A stretch of DNA of 64,000 bases, from positions 1 through 64,000 of the forward strand of contig CAKZYA010000038.1 of assembly GCA_937883755.1 (NCBI GenBank), in the 5' to 3' direction. Below the pieces are notes generated by a model. The model was not told the origin of the DNA. It worked only from the letters and a program-made list of their open reading frames with translations, and did not search any database. The position numbers were made by a program, and so were the translations under genes. Position 1 is the first letter of the stretch; each line of letters begins with the position of its first letter. This DNA is from an uncultured Flammeovirgaceae bacterium (GTDB lineage Bacteria; Bacteroidota; Bacteroidia; Cytophagales; Cyclobacteriaceae). This document shows positions 37,882-46,464 of this stretch, one piece after another.

Positions 37882-40077
37882 ATGACTTTAATAAAAACGC
37901 AATTTAACCGACGATCTTTTTTAAAAGTTTCCTCCGCTGCTGGAGGTGGTATGATGATCGGCTTTAACTGGTTAACCTCCTGCCAACCGGCGGGTAACGA
38001 GATGGCTGATGTGCCCAAGGAATGGTTTGACGTAAACGCCTTCATCAAAATTGGTGATAATGGGGCAGTGACCATTATGTCGCCTAACCCCGAGATTGGG
38101 CAGAACGTGAAAACCGCGATGCCAATGATTGTAGCGGAAGAGTTAGACGTGGACTGGAAAGATGTAACTGTGAAGCAAGCTCCTTTGAATACTGAAAAAT
38201 ACACTCGCCAGTTAGCGGGTGGAAGCCAGTCAATCCGGCAAGGATGGCAAAGCCTTCGGATGGCGGGAGCTTCGGCCCGTCGGGTGCTTATGGAAGCGGC
38301 GGCCCAACAGTGGGGCGTACCCGTAGGCGAACTTTCTACTACCAATGGAACGATCTCTCACACAGGTTCTGATAAATCTATCGGCTACGGTGAAATTGCC
38401 ACTACAGCAGCGGGTTTGGAAGTGCCTGAAGAAATTGAGCTGAAAGATCCGAAAGATTTTAAAATCATTGGTCAACCCACCAAGAACGTAGATGGGCCGG
38501 GAATCGTCTCTGGTAAACCTCTATTTGGATTGGACATTAAGCGAGACGGGATGATGACGGCGATGATTATCCATCCTCCGGCTTTCGGTATGAAGATTGG
38601 AGACTTTGATGCTAGTGAAGCTTTAGCTATGCCCGGTATCAAAGATGTGTTTAAAGTACAAACGGCCCCGTCTGAAGAAGGCAGAACGTGGTCGGATACC
38701 AATGCCTTTCCCGAACTGATTGCTGTAATAGGCGAAGGCACCTGGCCCGTGATGAAAGCTAAGAAAGCGATAAAAGTAAATTGGGAACAGGAAACGCCCG
38801 GTGAGAACTCCCAAGACCATGAAGCAGCCCTAGCGGAAGCCGTAACGAAAAAGACCGATGAGCCAGCTCGTAAAGATGGTGACCCGGATGCCGCGTTCCG
38901 CAATGCGGCTAAGGTAATTGAGCGAACTTATAGCGCGCCCTTCCTACCGCATAATACCATGGAGCCGATGAATTTCTTCGCTCACGTCACTTCTGAGAAA
39001 GCTGAATTGGTTGGGCCCATCCAGACCCCAGAAAATATGCGAAAGAGCGTTGCTGATTTGCTGGGAATGTCGGAAGAGAAAGTAAGTATTGATATGACTC
39101 GCATGGGCGGAGGCTTTGGCCGTCGCCTCTACGGAAACTTTGGATTGGAAGCGGCAGCTATTTCTCAGAAAGCTAATGCTCTTATTAAACTGGTTTATAC
39201 CCGTGAAGATGATATGACGCAGGGTACCTATCGCCCGGCTTATAAAATTACCTACCGGGCGGCATTAGATAGTGACAACAATCTGGTTGGCTTCCACGCT
39301 CGAGGAGCAGGTATTCAGGGCGGACCACTATTTGCTAATCGCTATCCAGCCGGGTCGGTTGATAACTATCTAGCGGAAAATCATAACGTTGAATCCAATA
39401 TATCTACCGGAGCCTGGCGGGCTCCTCGCTCTAACTTTGTGGCCGGAGCCGAGCAATCTTTCCTGGATGAAGTAGCCGAAGCCGCTGGAAAAGATCCGAT
39501 TGATTTCCGCTTGGAGTTATTTGAGCGAGCCATTAACGATCCGGTAGGTGAAGATAATGATTATGATGCTGAGCGTTACGCTGGGGTGCTGAAAGAAGTG
39601 AAAGAAAAATCGGGTTGGGGACAGGAGATGCCGGGCGTACACCGCGGAGTATCCGCTTACTACTGTCACAATTCTTACGTAGCTCAGGTGGTAGACGTAG
39701 TGATGGAGGGTGATAAACCTAAAGTACAGAAAGTATGGTGTGCCGTAGACTGCGGCATTGTGGTGAACCCCGAAGGGGCGATTAACCAGGTAGAAGGTGG
39801 TATCATTGACGGTATTGGCCACGCCCTCTACGGAGCGGTTACCTTCACCGATGGTAAGCCCGATCAGAGCAACTACGATAAGTACCGCCTCATCCGCAGC
39901 AAGGAAGCACCCGTAGAGATTGAAACCTTCTTTGTAGAAAACGGCATTGATCCTACCGGACTAGGAGAACCTTCGTTACCGCCAGTGATGGGAGCTTTAG
40001 CCAATGCCTTGTACCAAGCTACCGGAAAACGCCTCTACGATCAACCCTTCGCCCAGCGGGATATTAATATGGGTTGA
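37882..40077 (+). CDS. Molybdopterin-binding large subunit, xanthine dehydrogenase family
   Basis: A 731-residue IorB-type large subunit. A twin-arginine leader (FNRRSFLKVSS, Arg10-Arg11) sends the folded enzyme to the periplasm. Molybdopterin-binding segments follow: GGGFGRRL near residue 410, STGAWRAPRSNF near 510, and the active-site loop GLGEPSLPPVMGAL with the catalytic Glu near 695. It is transcribed with the [2Fe-2S] subunit upstream. The likely maturation factor XdhC is 7.7 kb away, beyond the AT-rich insertion. The substrate, an aldehyde or N-heterocycle, is unknown. Confidence 0.9.
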   Translation: MTLIKTQFNRRSFLKVSSAAGGGMMIGFNWLTSCQPAGNEMADVPKEWFDVNAFIKIGDNGAVTIMSPNPEIGQNVKTAMPMIVAEELDVDWKDVTVKQAPLNTEKYTRQLAGGSQSIRQGWQSLRMAGASARRVLMEAAAQQWGVPVGELSTTNGTISHTGSDKSIGYGEIATTAAGLEVPEEIELKDPKDFKIIGQPTKNVDGPGIVSGKPLFGLDIKRDGMMTAMIIHPPAFGMKIGDFDASEALAMPGIKDVFKVQTAPSEEGRTWSDTNAFPELIAVIGEGTWPVMKAKKAIKVNWEQETPGENSQDHEAALAEAVTKKTDEPARKDGDPDAAFRNAAKVIERTYSAPFLPHNTMEPMNFFAHVTSEKAELVGPIQTPENMRKSVADLLGMSEEKVSIDMTRMGGGFGRRLYGNFGLEAAAISQKANALIKLVYTREDDMTQGTYRPAYKITYRAALDSDNNLVGFHARGAGIQGGPLFANRYPAGSVDNYLAENHNVESNISTGAWRAPRSNFVAGAEQSFLDEVAEAAGKDPIDFRLELFERAINDPVGEDNDYDAERYAGVLKEVKEKSGWGQEMPGVHRGVSAYYCHNSYVAQVVDVVMEGDKPKVQKVWCAVDCGIVVNPEGAINQVEGGIIDGIGHALYGAVTFTDGKPDQSNYDKYRLIRSKEAPVEIETFFVENGIDPTGLGEPSLPPVMGALANALYQATGKRLYDQPFAQRDINMG

Positions 40078-40098
40078 TGTAATTGCTAAAGTATTTAT

Positions 40099-40144
40099 GA
40101 ATGAAAGGGCAGGCTCGGTTGGGTTTGTCCTTTTTTTTCACTTC
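40099..40144 (+). terminator. Terminator of the hydroxylase operon; repeat copy B1
   Basis: AAAGGGCA pairs with TGTCCTTT (one G-U) and leads into a T8 run, about 25 bases after the large-subunit stop. A diverged copy of this 45-base stretch (about 80 percent identical by eye) occurs at 43490-43532, at the other end of the AT-rich operon. Confidence 0.8.
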
Positions 40145-40177
40145 AGCATGCATCATACATTTTGTTAGTGAAAGTTA

Positions 40178-41479
40178 TTATTTCTTTTTTATTCTAATTC
40201 CCAGAGTCAGACTTATACTTTGTGCTCTTGATACATTACCCTCAATAATCGCATTATACAACTGTTGGTTGTCCTTAGGTAAATCAAGGAAATCATCATA
40301 AGAATTTGATATTAAAAGGCCTTTAAACCTTTCGACTCTTCTTCTCCCATAGATCTTTGCAAGAACAATTTCGTCATCTTGAATTACTTTTTCAAAGTAA
40401 TAGTACCAACGTTCTCTTGATATTTTTGATAATTTTTCTTTAGCTATTTCAGCAGCACTATTAGAAACGCCATAACTATTTCCAAGATACACTGCTAAAT
40501 ATGCTTGCATACAATCAATTAATGCTGGAGAAGGTATCGTGCTACCTAAACTCGCAAGTTTTCTTACTACTGATGGTTCGTTATAGAAATTGTTAAATGC
40601 AAAATGTGTTTCAATTACAGCTGCGGCAGCCTTTTTGAATGTTACAGATCTTAAATTTTCTGGTACAAAATCAAATCCTCCAATTTTTAGTAGCGCATTC
40701 TTAAGTCCCGATGATGCAGTTGTATTTCCTGCTGCAGTTACATCACGGTATGCAGTACCTATGTTCCATTTGTCATTTTCTCCTAAATTTGGCCAAATAC
40801 TTTCTATCAATAAGTTGAGATTCGCTAGCGAATGTTCCAATTTGGCTCCCTTATCATTCTTGATAGATCCTAACAATATTGACATCACTGTTCTTAAATA
40901 AAAAAGTGGTGAATTTATTAGTTGTTCAATTTGAGGGTCTTTTAATGAAAGAGTCTCACTTAGTAATCGTTCTCTAAACTGGGAAAATTCAATAGCTATC
41001 GAGACATCTTCCTCTCCGAGTATGTACTGTACACTTGATTTTATTATTTGAACAGCAGATAAATTATCTATTTCTTCAGATGCGTCTTTTGAAAAATAAT
41101 GAGTAATTAATTCGTTAGCTTGTTTTAGTTTGAGAGAGGCGGTTGATCCAATAACACCAAGCTGTTCAGCTAATTGGATTGTAGTATAGTCTGTCAGTGC
41201 GGTATCTATAGTAGAAAATTCGTCTATATCATTCCTCCCTAACATTTCACCTATAAACTTCATTCCTAAGGTAGAAATGGTTTCTTTTAGCTTTACCATT
41301 GCCTTCTTCCAAGCATATTCAGCAGCCATATCATAGGCCTCAATCTGAAAAGCAGCAACAATTTGATTTCTTTGTTTTTCGGACAAATAGTTTGCATAAG
41401 AGACGATATCGTTTGTGTCATTTACATTTGCAGGGATTTTTATCCCGTCCGGTCCTTGCCAAAGTTGTATTTCGCTCAT
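40178..41479 (-). CDS. Helical protein of unknown family, coupled to the DisA_N-like gene
   Basis: About 433 residues from the Met at 41479; that ATG overlaps the stop of the upstream gene as ATGA and is preceded by GGGAAAG, so translation is coupled. A Met four codons earlier is the alternative. The protein is acidic to neutral and almost all alpha-helical by composition, with no membrane helix, Walker motif or nuclease motif. A basic patch (GRRRVERFKG) lies near residue 390 and a Lys-rich tail (RIKKK) ends it. It resembles no family I know. Tight coupling suggests it binds or acts on behalf of the DisA_N-like sensor. The region is more AT-rich than the flanking core genes. Confidence 0.65.
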   Translation of the reverse strand: MSEIQLWQGPDGIKIPANVNDTNDIVSYANYLSEKQRNQIVAAFQIEAYDMAAEYAWKKAMVKLKETISTLGMKFIGEMLGRNDIDEFSTIDTALTDYTTIQLAEQLGVIGSTASLKLKQANELITHYFSKDASEEIDNLSAVQIIKSSVQYILGEEDVSIAIEFSQFRERLLSETLSLKDPQIEQLINSPLFYLRTVMSILLGSIKNDKGAKLEHSLANLNLLIESIWPNLGENDKWNIGTAYRDVTAAGNTTASSGLKNALLKIGGFDFVPENLRSVTFKKAAAAVIETHFAFNNFYNEPSVVRKLASLGSTIPSPALIDCMQAYLAVYLGNSYGVSNSAAEIAKEKLSKISRERWYYYFEKVIQDDEIVLAKIYGRRRVERFKGLLISNSYDDFLDLPKDNQQLYNAIIEGNVSRAQSISLTLGIRIKKK

Positions 41480-42528
41480 TTTCTTTCCCATATTTTAGTA
41501 TTTCCATCTTGTGATTTATAAAAACAAGCTGAAAATAATTTAGAATTAACCATTGATTGATATGCACGAGTCCTTGCGCCCCCAATTGGCTGTTCACCAT
41601 CTTCTTTAACAATTGGTTCTATAAACATATGATATCCAAGAATCTTTGCTTTATCTGTAATCACAGCGATTCCGTCATGATTTAACATTGAAATCATAAC
41701 CTTACCGAAAGCCGTTAATGAAACAGATGACTCATTGGTTTTTTCTTTTTCTGTATAGACTACATAGTCAGCGATATCAATAGGTGTTTTGAGGTAAACT
41801 CCGTCTGGTAGCTTTATTTTTAGTTGGTTTATTATTTCTTTATCATCTGCAACAATACCTATTAAATTCCCATGGCCTTGTTTGATGGCACTCTTAATAG
41901 TTTTGTCGATAAATGTCGTAATTTGGGTTTTAAATTCCTCATCACATTCTCGAGTTATTGCCTGAGAAATTTGATTTATCTCATTGTTGCTCGTAGTGAG
42001 GATTTTATCCAAAGTTAAGGAAACTATGAGTTTTTTCTTTAGTCCAGTAAGCTCAACTGTCTTACTACCAATATTTTTCAAATAGGCTATATTAATGCCA
42101 TTAAGTTCCACTTTTAATTCCCCTACTGTTTGTTCGTAAATTGATGGGCTTGTTTCAGTCATTTCTGCATCAACTAAACCGTACTTCATTCTATTTTTAT
42201 TCACCTCAATGAAAATAATCCAACTTCCAACTGCTAAAGGGGCACATAATTTAATGATTTTTTTAAATTTAGATACTGCTAGCTCCTCTTCTGCAATTAA
42301 TACTTCTCTATTAGAAATAGTCTTGAAAAACTCACCTGAATTATTTGTTACCAAAACTTCTGGAAACAGATGATTTCCCTCTTCAAAGTAATCAGAAAGA
42401 AGATTTATTAATTCTAATATTCCTTCTTTGAGTATTGTACTATTTTGAAAAGTTTCATCAAGTAAAAACTCTGCAATAGAAGCCAAGGTGTTATCTCTAA
42501 GAGATGCTAATTTTTCTTCTTGGTTCAT
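41476..42528 (-). CDS. DisA_N-like nucleotide-sensor domain protein
   Basis: A 350-residue protein. Its C-terminal part (about 205-350) follows the layout of DisA_N-like (diadenylate cyclase-type) domains: KQGHGNLIGIV (216-226), TAFGKVMISMLNHDGIAVI (272-290) where cyclases have the DGA motif, ILGYHMFI, then GGARTRA (316-322) where cyclases have RHR. DGA is DGI here and RHR is RTR, so it is more likely a nucleotide sensor of the DACN type than an active c-di-AMP synthase. The N-terminal 200 residues are unrecognised. No membrane helix. It is coupled to the next gene by ATGA. A homology search is needed to confirm the fold. Confidence 0.6.
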   Translation of the reverse strand: MNQEEKLASLRDNTLASIAEFLLDETFQNSTILKEGILELINLLSDYFEEGNHLFPEVLVTNNSGEFFKTISNREVLIAEEELAVSKFKKIIKLCAPLAVGSWIIFIEVNKNRMKYGLVDAEMTETSPSIYEQTVGELKVELNGINIAYLKNIGSKTVELTGLKKKLIVSLTLDKILTTSNNEINQISQAITRECDEEFKTQITTFIDKTIKSAIKQGHGNLIGIVADDKEIINQLKIKLPDGVYLKTPIDIADYVVYTEKEKTNESSVSLTAFGKVMISMLNHDGIAVITDKAKILGYHMFIEPIVKEDGEQPIGGARTRAYQSMVNSKLFSACFYKSQDGNTKIWERK

Positions 42529-42645
42529 TTATTTTCTTCTAATGATCAAATAAACTCATTGAGTATATTTTTCTTATTTAATTCAAAGTTGCTGCTCTCA
42601 CTAATTTTTGCTCAAGGCACGTGTGCTCATGGAGCCTATTATTTG

Positions 42646-42837
42646 TTAGTTCTTTTCTGAAATCACATGAACCTTCTCTTTGTTCAGATAGATTTTTTTT
42701 CCATTTCTTTCAATAATAACATAACCGCTTGAATCTAATGATAGCAGTTTACCATTCTCGGTTGATTTAGTACTACCCGCATTTTCGTATTCTACTTCAA
42801 CATTCTTTCCTATCAGAGCAACAATGAAATTGTCCAT
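42646..42837 (-). CDS. Small Sm-like-fold protein (63 aa)
   Basis: A 63-residue protein with the strand pattern of an Sm or Hfq-like barrel: LIGKNVEVEY, then GKLLSLDSSGYVIIE, NGKKIYLN and VHVISE. Sm-like proteins form rings and bind RNA, but short SH3-like barrels of other function look similar. It starts 2 bases after the membrane-protein gene ends, so it is in the same operon; the next gene follows after 117 bases. Confidence 0.5.
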   Translation of the reverse strand: MDNFIVALIGKNVEVEYENAGSTKSTENGKLLSLDSSGYVIIERNGKKIYLNKEKVHVISEKN

Positions 42838-42839
42838 AA

Positions 42840-43397
42840 CTATTTCTTTATTAATTGGATACTTGATTGTATTTTTTTTACAAAATATTGAGTGTCAATT
42901 GAGGCAATATTACCAAAGCAGAAAACAGATATGCTAATGCTAATCGCAATAATTCCACAGATCCTAATTACCGTTTTTAAATTTGGTAGATTTTTTATTT
43001 TGAAGAAACTCCCTATCCCAATTAATAAGAAAGCTAATGAACTCCCATTGAGTAGTTCAGCTTTTTGATCAAGGGAAAATAAATGTTTAAGAAGTAGGTC
43101 ATTTTTGGTTTGTGAAACAATCATGATTCGCTCAACTTGATCTATGTCGGGTGTTCCAAACGCGAAAGAAGATATCGATGAAGAGAGGAAGATTGCATAT
43201 AGCCCTACAATATAAGCGATAGCTAAGGATGGAATGGAAGCTAATAAAGTCCAAGAAGGAGTTTTAGCATAGGTGTTTAAATAATGGTATATCTTAGAAT
43301 TTGATCCATCAATAATGAGGTAAAATCCCAATATGCAAATAGCACCAATTCCTGTAGCACCTGCAAATCCTTGTATTGTATTCCACGGTATCCCCAT
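42840..43397 (-). CDS. Four-helix membrane protein, unknown
   Basis: A 185-residue membrane protein with four helices (about 10-29, 46-76, 118-130 and 143-164) and a roughly 40-residue polar loop (residues 77-117) between helices 2 and 3. It is the first gene of the AT-rich leftward operon with the Sm-like, DisA_N-like and helical genes. Small multi-helix membrane proteins are common effectors in nucleotide-signalled conflict systems, but no specific family was recognised here, so effector function is only a suggestion. Confidence 0.6.
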   Translation of the reverse strand: MGIPWNTIQGFAGATGIGAICILGFYLIIDGSNSKIYHYLNTYAKTPSWTLLASIPSLAIAYIVGLYAIFLSSSISSFAFGTPDIDQVERIMIVSQTKNDLLLKHLFSLDQKAELLNGSSLAFLLIGIGSFFKIKNLPNLKTVIRICGIIAISISISVFCFGNIASIDTQYFVKKIQSSIQLIKK

Positions 43398-43429
43398 TAC
43401 TTTTTCTATAAGTAATACTCTTAAGCCGA

Positions 43430-43491
43430 CATGATTTAAGTGTAATAGCTAACAATGAGCTTACGACTCAATATACAAACTCTAAGGAAGA
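43430..43491. repeat. Direct repeat copy A1
   Basis: A 62-base stretch about 80 percent identical, without gaps, to copy A2 at 46577-46638. Core words shared are ATTTAAGTGTAATAGC and CAATATACAAACT. It abuts repeat B2. The two copies bracket the S9 peptidase and the two-gene AT-rich unit. Confidence 0.75.
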
Positions 43492-43532
43492 ATGAAAGGG
43501 TAGGTTCAGTAGAGTTTGTCTTTTTTTGCTTC
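43490..43532. repeat. Repeat copy B2, degenerate terminator
   Basis: A diverged copy of the hydroxylase terminator at 40099-40144 (GAATGAAAGGG, then GTTTGTC and a T7 run). On this strand no gene ends just upstream, so it has no obvious job here; it reads as a duplicated remnant at the right edge of the four-gene operon. Its stem is weaker than in B1. Confidence 0.7.
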
Positions 43533-43651
43533 TAAGGGTGAATTATATGCGGAGCATGACCGTAGGGAACATTCAATCACAAACAGTGATAGCCAAAGTT
43601 GTTATGCTCAGTTTCTGTTCAGAGAACTATTACAACGAATAGTAAACTGGC

Positions 43652-45598
43652 CTATTTACCGCTATTTATTTCAACGCTCTTAACTGTCTCCTCTAACCAC
43701 TTAAAGAATTCTCTTTGCCAGACTAAGCTGTTTTGGGCGGAAAGTACCCAGTGGTTTTCTTCCGGGAAATATAAAAGCTTTGATTTGATCCCTTGCAGTT
43801 GAGCTGCCTGAAAAGCTTCTAATCCCTGGCCAATGGGCACTCTAAAATCTTTTCCTCCTTGAATAATCAGGATGGGCGTATCCCATTTATCGACAAAATT
43901 GATCGGATTAAATTCAGAATACGTCTTTTGAGCAGCAGCATTGTCTTTATCCCAATAGGCACCACCCAAATCCCAGTTCACAAAGAATAACTCTTCGGTG
44001 GTTCCGTACATGGATCTCCAATTGAAAATACCATCGTGAGAAATGAATGATTTAAATCTGCCTTCATGTCGGGAAGCTAAGTAAAAAACAGAGTATCCGC
44101 CATAACTAGCTCCCACGCAACCCAATCTATCGGTATCTACATAGGACTCTTTGGCAACATCATCAATGGCAGAAAGGTAATCCTTCATATTTTGTCCACC
44201 ATAATCTTTTGAGATTTGTTCATTCCACTCGACACCGTAACCGGGCATACCTCTTCGGTTGGGGGCGACTACGATGTAGCCATTCGCCGCCATAATTTGA
44301 AAGTTCCACCTAAAAGAATAAAATTGAGATAAAGCCCCTTGGGGTCCACCTTGACAATAAAGAAGGGTGGGATATTTTTTAGTGGGGTCAAAGTCTGGTG
44401 GATAGATCACCCACGTAACCATATCTTTTCCATCAGTGGTCTTGACCATTCTCTTTTCTATCTTAGACATTTTGATGTCTTCGTAGATTTCATCATTCGC
44501 TTGAGATAACTGTTTCATTGCACCCGTTTCGATATTCAGGTTATAAATCTCAGTGGCATGATTCATATCCATTCTGTACACCACTAGGTGATCTCCGCTT
44601 TGACCTATAATGCCATTTATATCAAATTGGCCATTAGAAATTTGTGTAGGCTTTGCTTGGGCTTGCTTACCAACCGGAACATCGATTTGAAATGCATGGA
44701 CTGTTCCACCTACTGGAGCGTTAAAATAAATTTTGGAACCATCTTCACTCCAAATAAATCCATTGACAGTACCGTCCCAATCCTCAGTAAGGTTCACATC
44801 TCCTTCTGGTAGCCGGACGATAATATCATTTTTATCAGATTCATAACCATCTCGTTCCATTTGCAACCAAGCGAGAGTGCCTTGGGAGGAAAATGCAGGG
44901 TGCGTATCATAGCCTTTATTACCCTCGGTAAGGTTAGTGGTTTGCTTGGTTTCCAGGTTGTACTCGTAGATATCTGAATTGGTGCTGACAGCATATTCGG
45001 TACCCGCTAATTTCTTAGTAACGTACAACACCTTTTTGGAATCGGGACTCCAGATATAATCTTCGTCCCCACCAAATGGTTTTTGCGGACAATCAAATGG
45101 CTTTCCTTCCATCAAGTCAATTCCATTATCCAGGGTATCGGTTGCCGATTGTATAAATACATGACTATAGGAGCCATCTTCCCAAGTGTCCCAGTGTCGG
45201 TAGTTTAGTTGATCATATATGAAGACATTTGAATTAGGGACATCATTATAGTGATCAGTACCACTGACGTTCTGGATTTTTACATCCTTGGCCACTAATT
45301 TCCATTTTCCGTCTGGGGACACATTTTTATCCTTCACCCGATCCCCAACTTCAGCCAAGGAAGTATGATCTTCACCATCAACCGAAACGGAATAGGTTTT
45401 ACTTGAGCGTTCATTTGTCTCTAAATCAAAGGTTGATGTTCGGTAAATCACTTGCTTCCCATCCTGGCTTAAGCCCACTGCAGAAACTCTGTTTAATTCA
45501 ATGAGCTGCTCCGCTGTCATTACTTTTGATTGGCAGATTCCAAGCGTGAAAATGAAGGTGCCACACAGTGTTAATATCAAAGTCTTTCTCATGATCAA
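43652..45598 (-). CDS. S9-family (prolyl oligopeptidase-type) peptidase
   Basis: A 648-residue exported serine peptidase (signal peptide about 1-23). A seven-bladed beta-propeller (about 30-370, with repeated SPDSKKVLYV-type blades) precedes an alpha/beta-hydrolase domain. The catalytic triad region is intact: GASYGGY nucleophile Ser, Asp in GGKDFRVPIG, His in EENHWVLS. Such enzymes cleave dipeptides or acyl-peptides in the periplasm. It lies between repeats A1/B2 and A2 and has base use closer to the core genome than the neighbouring AT-rich genes. Confidence 0.9.
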   Translation of the reverse strand: MIMRKTLILTLCGTFIFTLGICQSKVMTAEQLIELNRVSAVGLSQDGKQVIYRTSTFDLETNERSSKTYSVSVDGEDHTSLAEVGDRVKDKNVSPDGKWKLVAKDVKIQNVSGTDHYNDVPNSNVFIYDQLNYRHWDTWEDGSYSHVFIQSATDTLDNGIDLMEGKPFDCPQKPFGGDEDYIWSPDSKKVLYVTKKLAGTEYAVSTNSDIYEYNLETKQTTNLTEGNKGYDTHPAFSSQGTLAWLQMERDGYESDKNDIIVRLPEGDVNLTEDWDGTVNGFIWSEDGSKIYFNAPVGGTVHAFQIDVPVGKQAQAKPTQISNGQFDINGIIGQSGDHLVVYRMDMNHATEIYNLNIETGAMKQLSQANDEIYEDIKMSKIEKRMVKTTDGKDMVTWVIYPPDFDPTKKYPTLLYCQGGPQGALSQFYSFRWNFQIMAANGYIVVAPNRRGMPGYGVEWNEQISKDYGGQNMKDYLSAIDDVAKESYVDTDRLGCVGASYGGYSVFYLASRHEGRFKSFISHDGIFNWRSMYGTTEELFFVNWDLGGAYWDKDNAAAQKTYSEFNPINFVDKWDTPILIIQGGKDFRVPIGQGLEAFQAAQLQGIKSKLLYFPEENHWVLSAQNSLVWQREFFKWLEETVKSVEINSGK

Positions 45599-45741
45599 AA
45601 TGCTAATAGTTTAGATGTGAAGTTAAGGAATCACATCCAACTAAAACAGTTTTCATTCTTTGCTAAGCAATGCCAAGGGAAATAATATAACAACCTTCAG
45701 ATGAATAGTAATGTAGGTTATTTTCTAATTTTTTGAATTAT

Positions 45742-45804
45742 GGCTAACGTTTTGGCTATGCGCAGTATCCCGCAGGGTATTGCGTATAGGTTTTGTTGTG
45801 CTTA
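45742..45804 (-). other. attC-like recombination-site candidate
   Basis: On the minus strand it runs from the stop of the 106-aa gene: GCACAAC, an A-rich spacer, CTATACGCA, a central part with CCC/GGG, TGCGCATAG, an A-rich spacer, and GTTAGCC. The inner boxes pair over 9 bp with one wobble, the outer boxes pair mainly at AAC/GTT, and the A-rich spacers cannot pair. This is the R-L-L-R arrangement of integron attC sites, although the outer boxes deviate from RYYYAAC/GTTRRRY. No integrase gene is in the window. Confidence 0.45.
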
Positions 45805-46122
45805 GTTCTTTTTTAATTTTTCTTTTAATTTGTCAATCTCTCCATTCATAAGCAGATTGAAATATTCTTTTGCTGATTCCTTCTTATCAAGATTGATTTT
45901 GTAGCTTTCGACTTCTCCAAAGTTCCCAAAAAGTGTCAAACTTTTATGAAACTCGAGAACAAATTCATCAGTATCAGCTCCATATACTCCAACCCAAAAA
46001 GCACCGTGCTCATCGTCCATATTAGTCAAATCAATTAAAGCTTTATCAATGTCTGAACTTGTGACATTATCCTTGTCAAATCCAGCAGCATACTGAATAT
46101 ATGAACCTTCAATTTTAATCAT
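45802..46122 (-). CDS. Small acidic protein, unknown (second gene of unit)
   Basis: A 106-residue soluble protein, acidic in the middle and Lys-rich at the end (KEKLKKN). Its start overlaps the stop of the preceding gene by 4 bases (ATGA). The pattern FDKDNVTSSDIDKALIDL and the small size recall immunity-type proteins of polymorphic toxin systems, but no family can be named. Its stop lies within the attC-like hairpin. Confidence 0.65.
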   Translation of the reverse strand: MIKIEGSYIQYAAGFDKDNVTSSDIDKALIDLTNMDDEHGAFWVGVYGADTDEFVLEFHKSLTLFGNFGEVESYKINLDKKESAKEYFNLLMNGEIDKLKEKLKKN

Positions 46123-46457
46123 CCAATTTCTTCTATAATACTGTTAATCAATTCTGTTCTATAAGCTGAGTTATCAACATTTGAGTCGAACGGAACGACT
46201 GTTACATCAGCCCAAGCGACCTTTTCACATTCATCCATATATGGTGATTCTTCAAGTACAAACCAAGAATCTTTTCCGTCCCATATCAATCGAAAACAAT
46301 GCTTGTCGTTTCTGTTTACCCAAACAAAAAATCGAGAACCAAAAGCCCCCTTATGATATTCTTGATTTGCAAATTCATAACCTTTTTTATTCAAAGTGTC
46401 GTTTAGTGACTCTTTAATTAATTCACAGGTGTCGTCTATATTTTTGGTTCGATTCAT
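46119..46457 (-). CDS. Small soluble protein, unknown (first gene of unit)
   Basis: About 112 residues from the Met at 46457 (MNRTKNIDD); an earlier Met at 46475 falls within the flanking GTTGTGC sequence and is less likely. Rich in aromatic residues (FFVWVNRNDKHCFRLIWDG, then DSWFVLEE). Followed by an ATGA overlap with the 106-aa gene. No family recognised. Low GC and the flanking inverted sequence TTGTTGTGCTTA point to mobility. Confidence 0.65.
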   Translation of the reverse strand: MNRTKNIDDTCELIKESLNDTLNKKGYEFANQEYHKGAFGSRFFVWVNRNDKHCFRLIWDGKDSWFVLEESPYMDECEKVAWADVTVVPFDSNVDNSAYRTELINSIIEEIG

Positions 46458-46464
46458 TTTAATT

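Noticed and set aside
41299-41514. Small plus-strand frames opposite the accessory operon (also 40590-40901)
   Set aside because: They are antisense to well-supported, coupled genes and have no ribosome site or protein-like composition.
43552-43609. Second attC-like hairpin (GAGCATGAC with GTTATGCTC)
   Set aside because: The outer ends pair 8 of 9, but inner boxes and unpaired spacers are not evident, so it was not called.
43652-45598. S9 peptidase as part of the accessory system
   Set aside because: Its base use is closer to core genes and the family is a common periplasmic peptidase; position between repeats is the only link.
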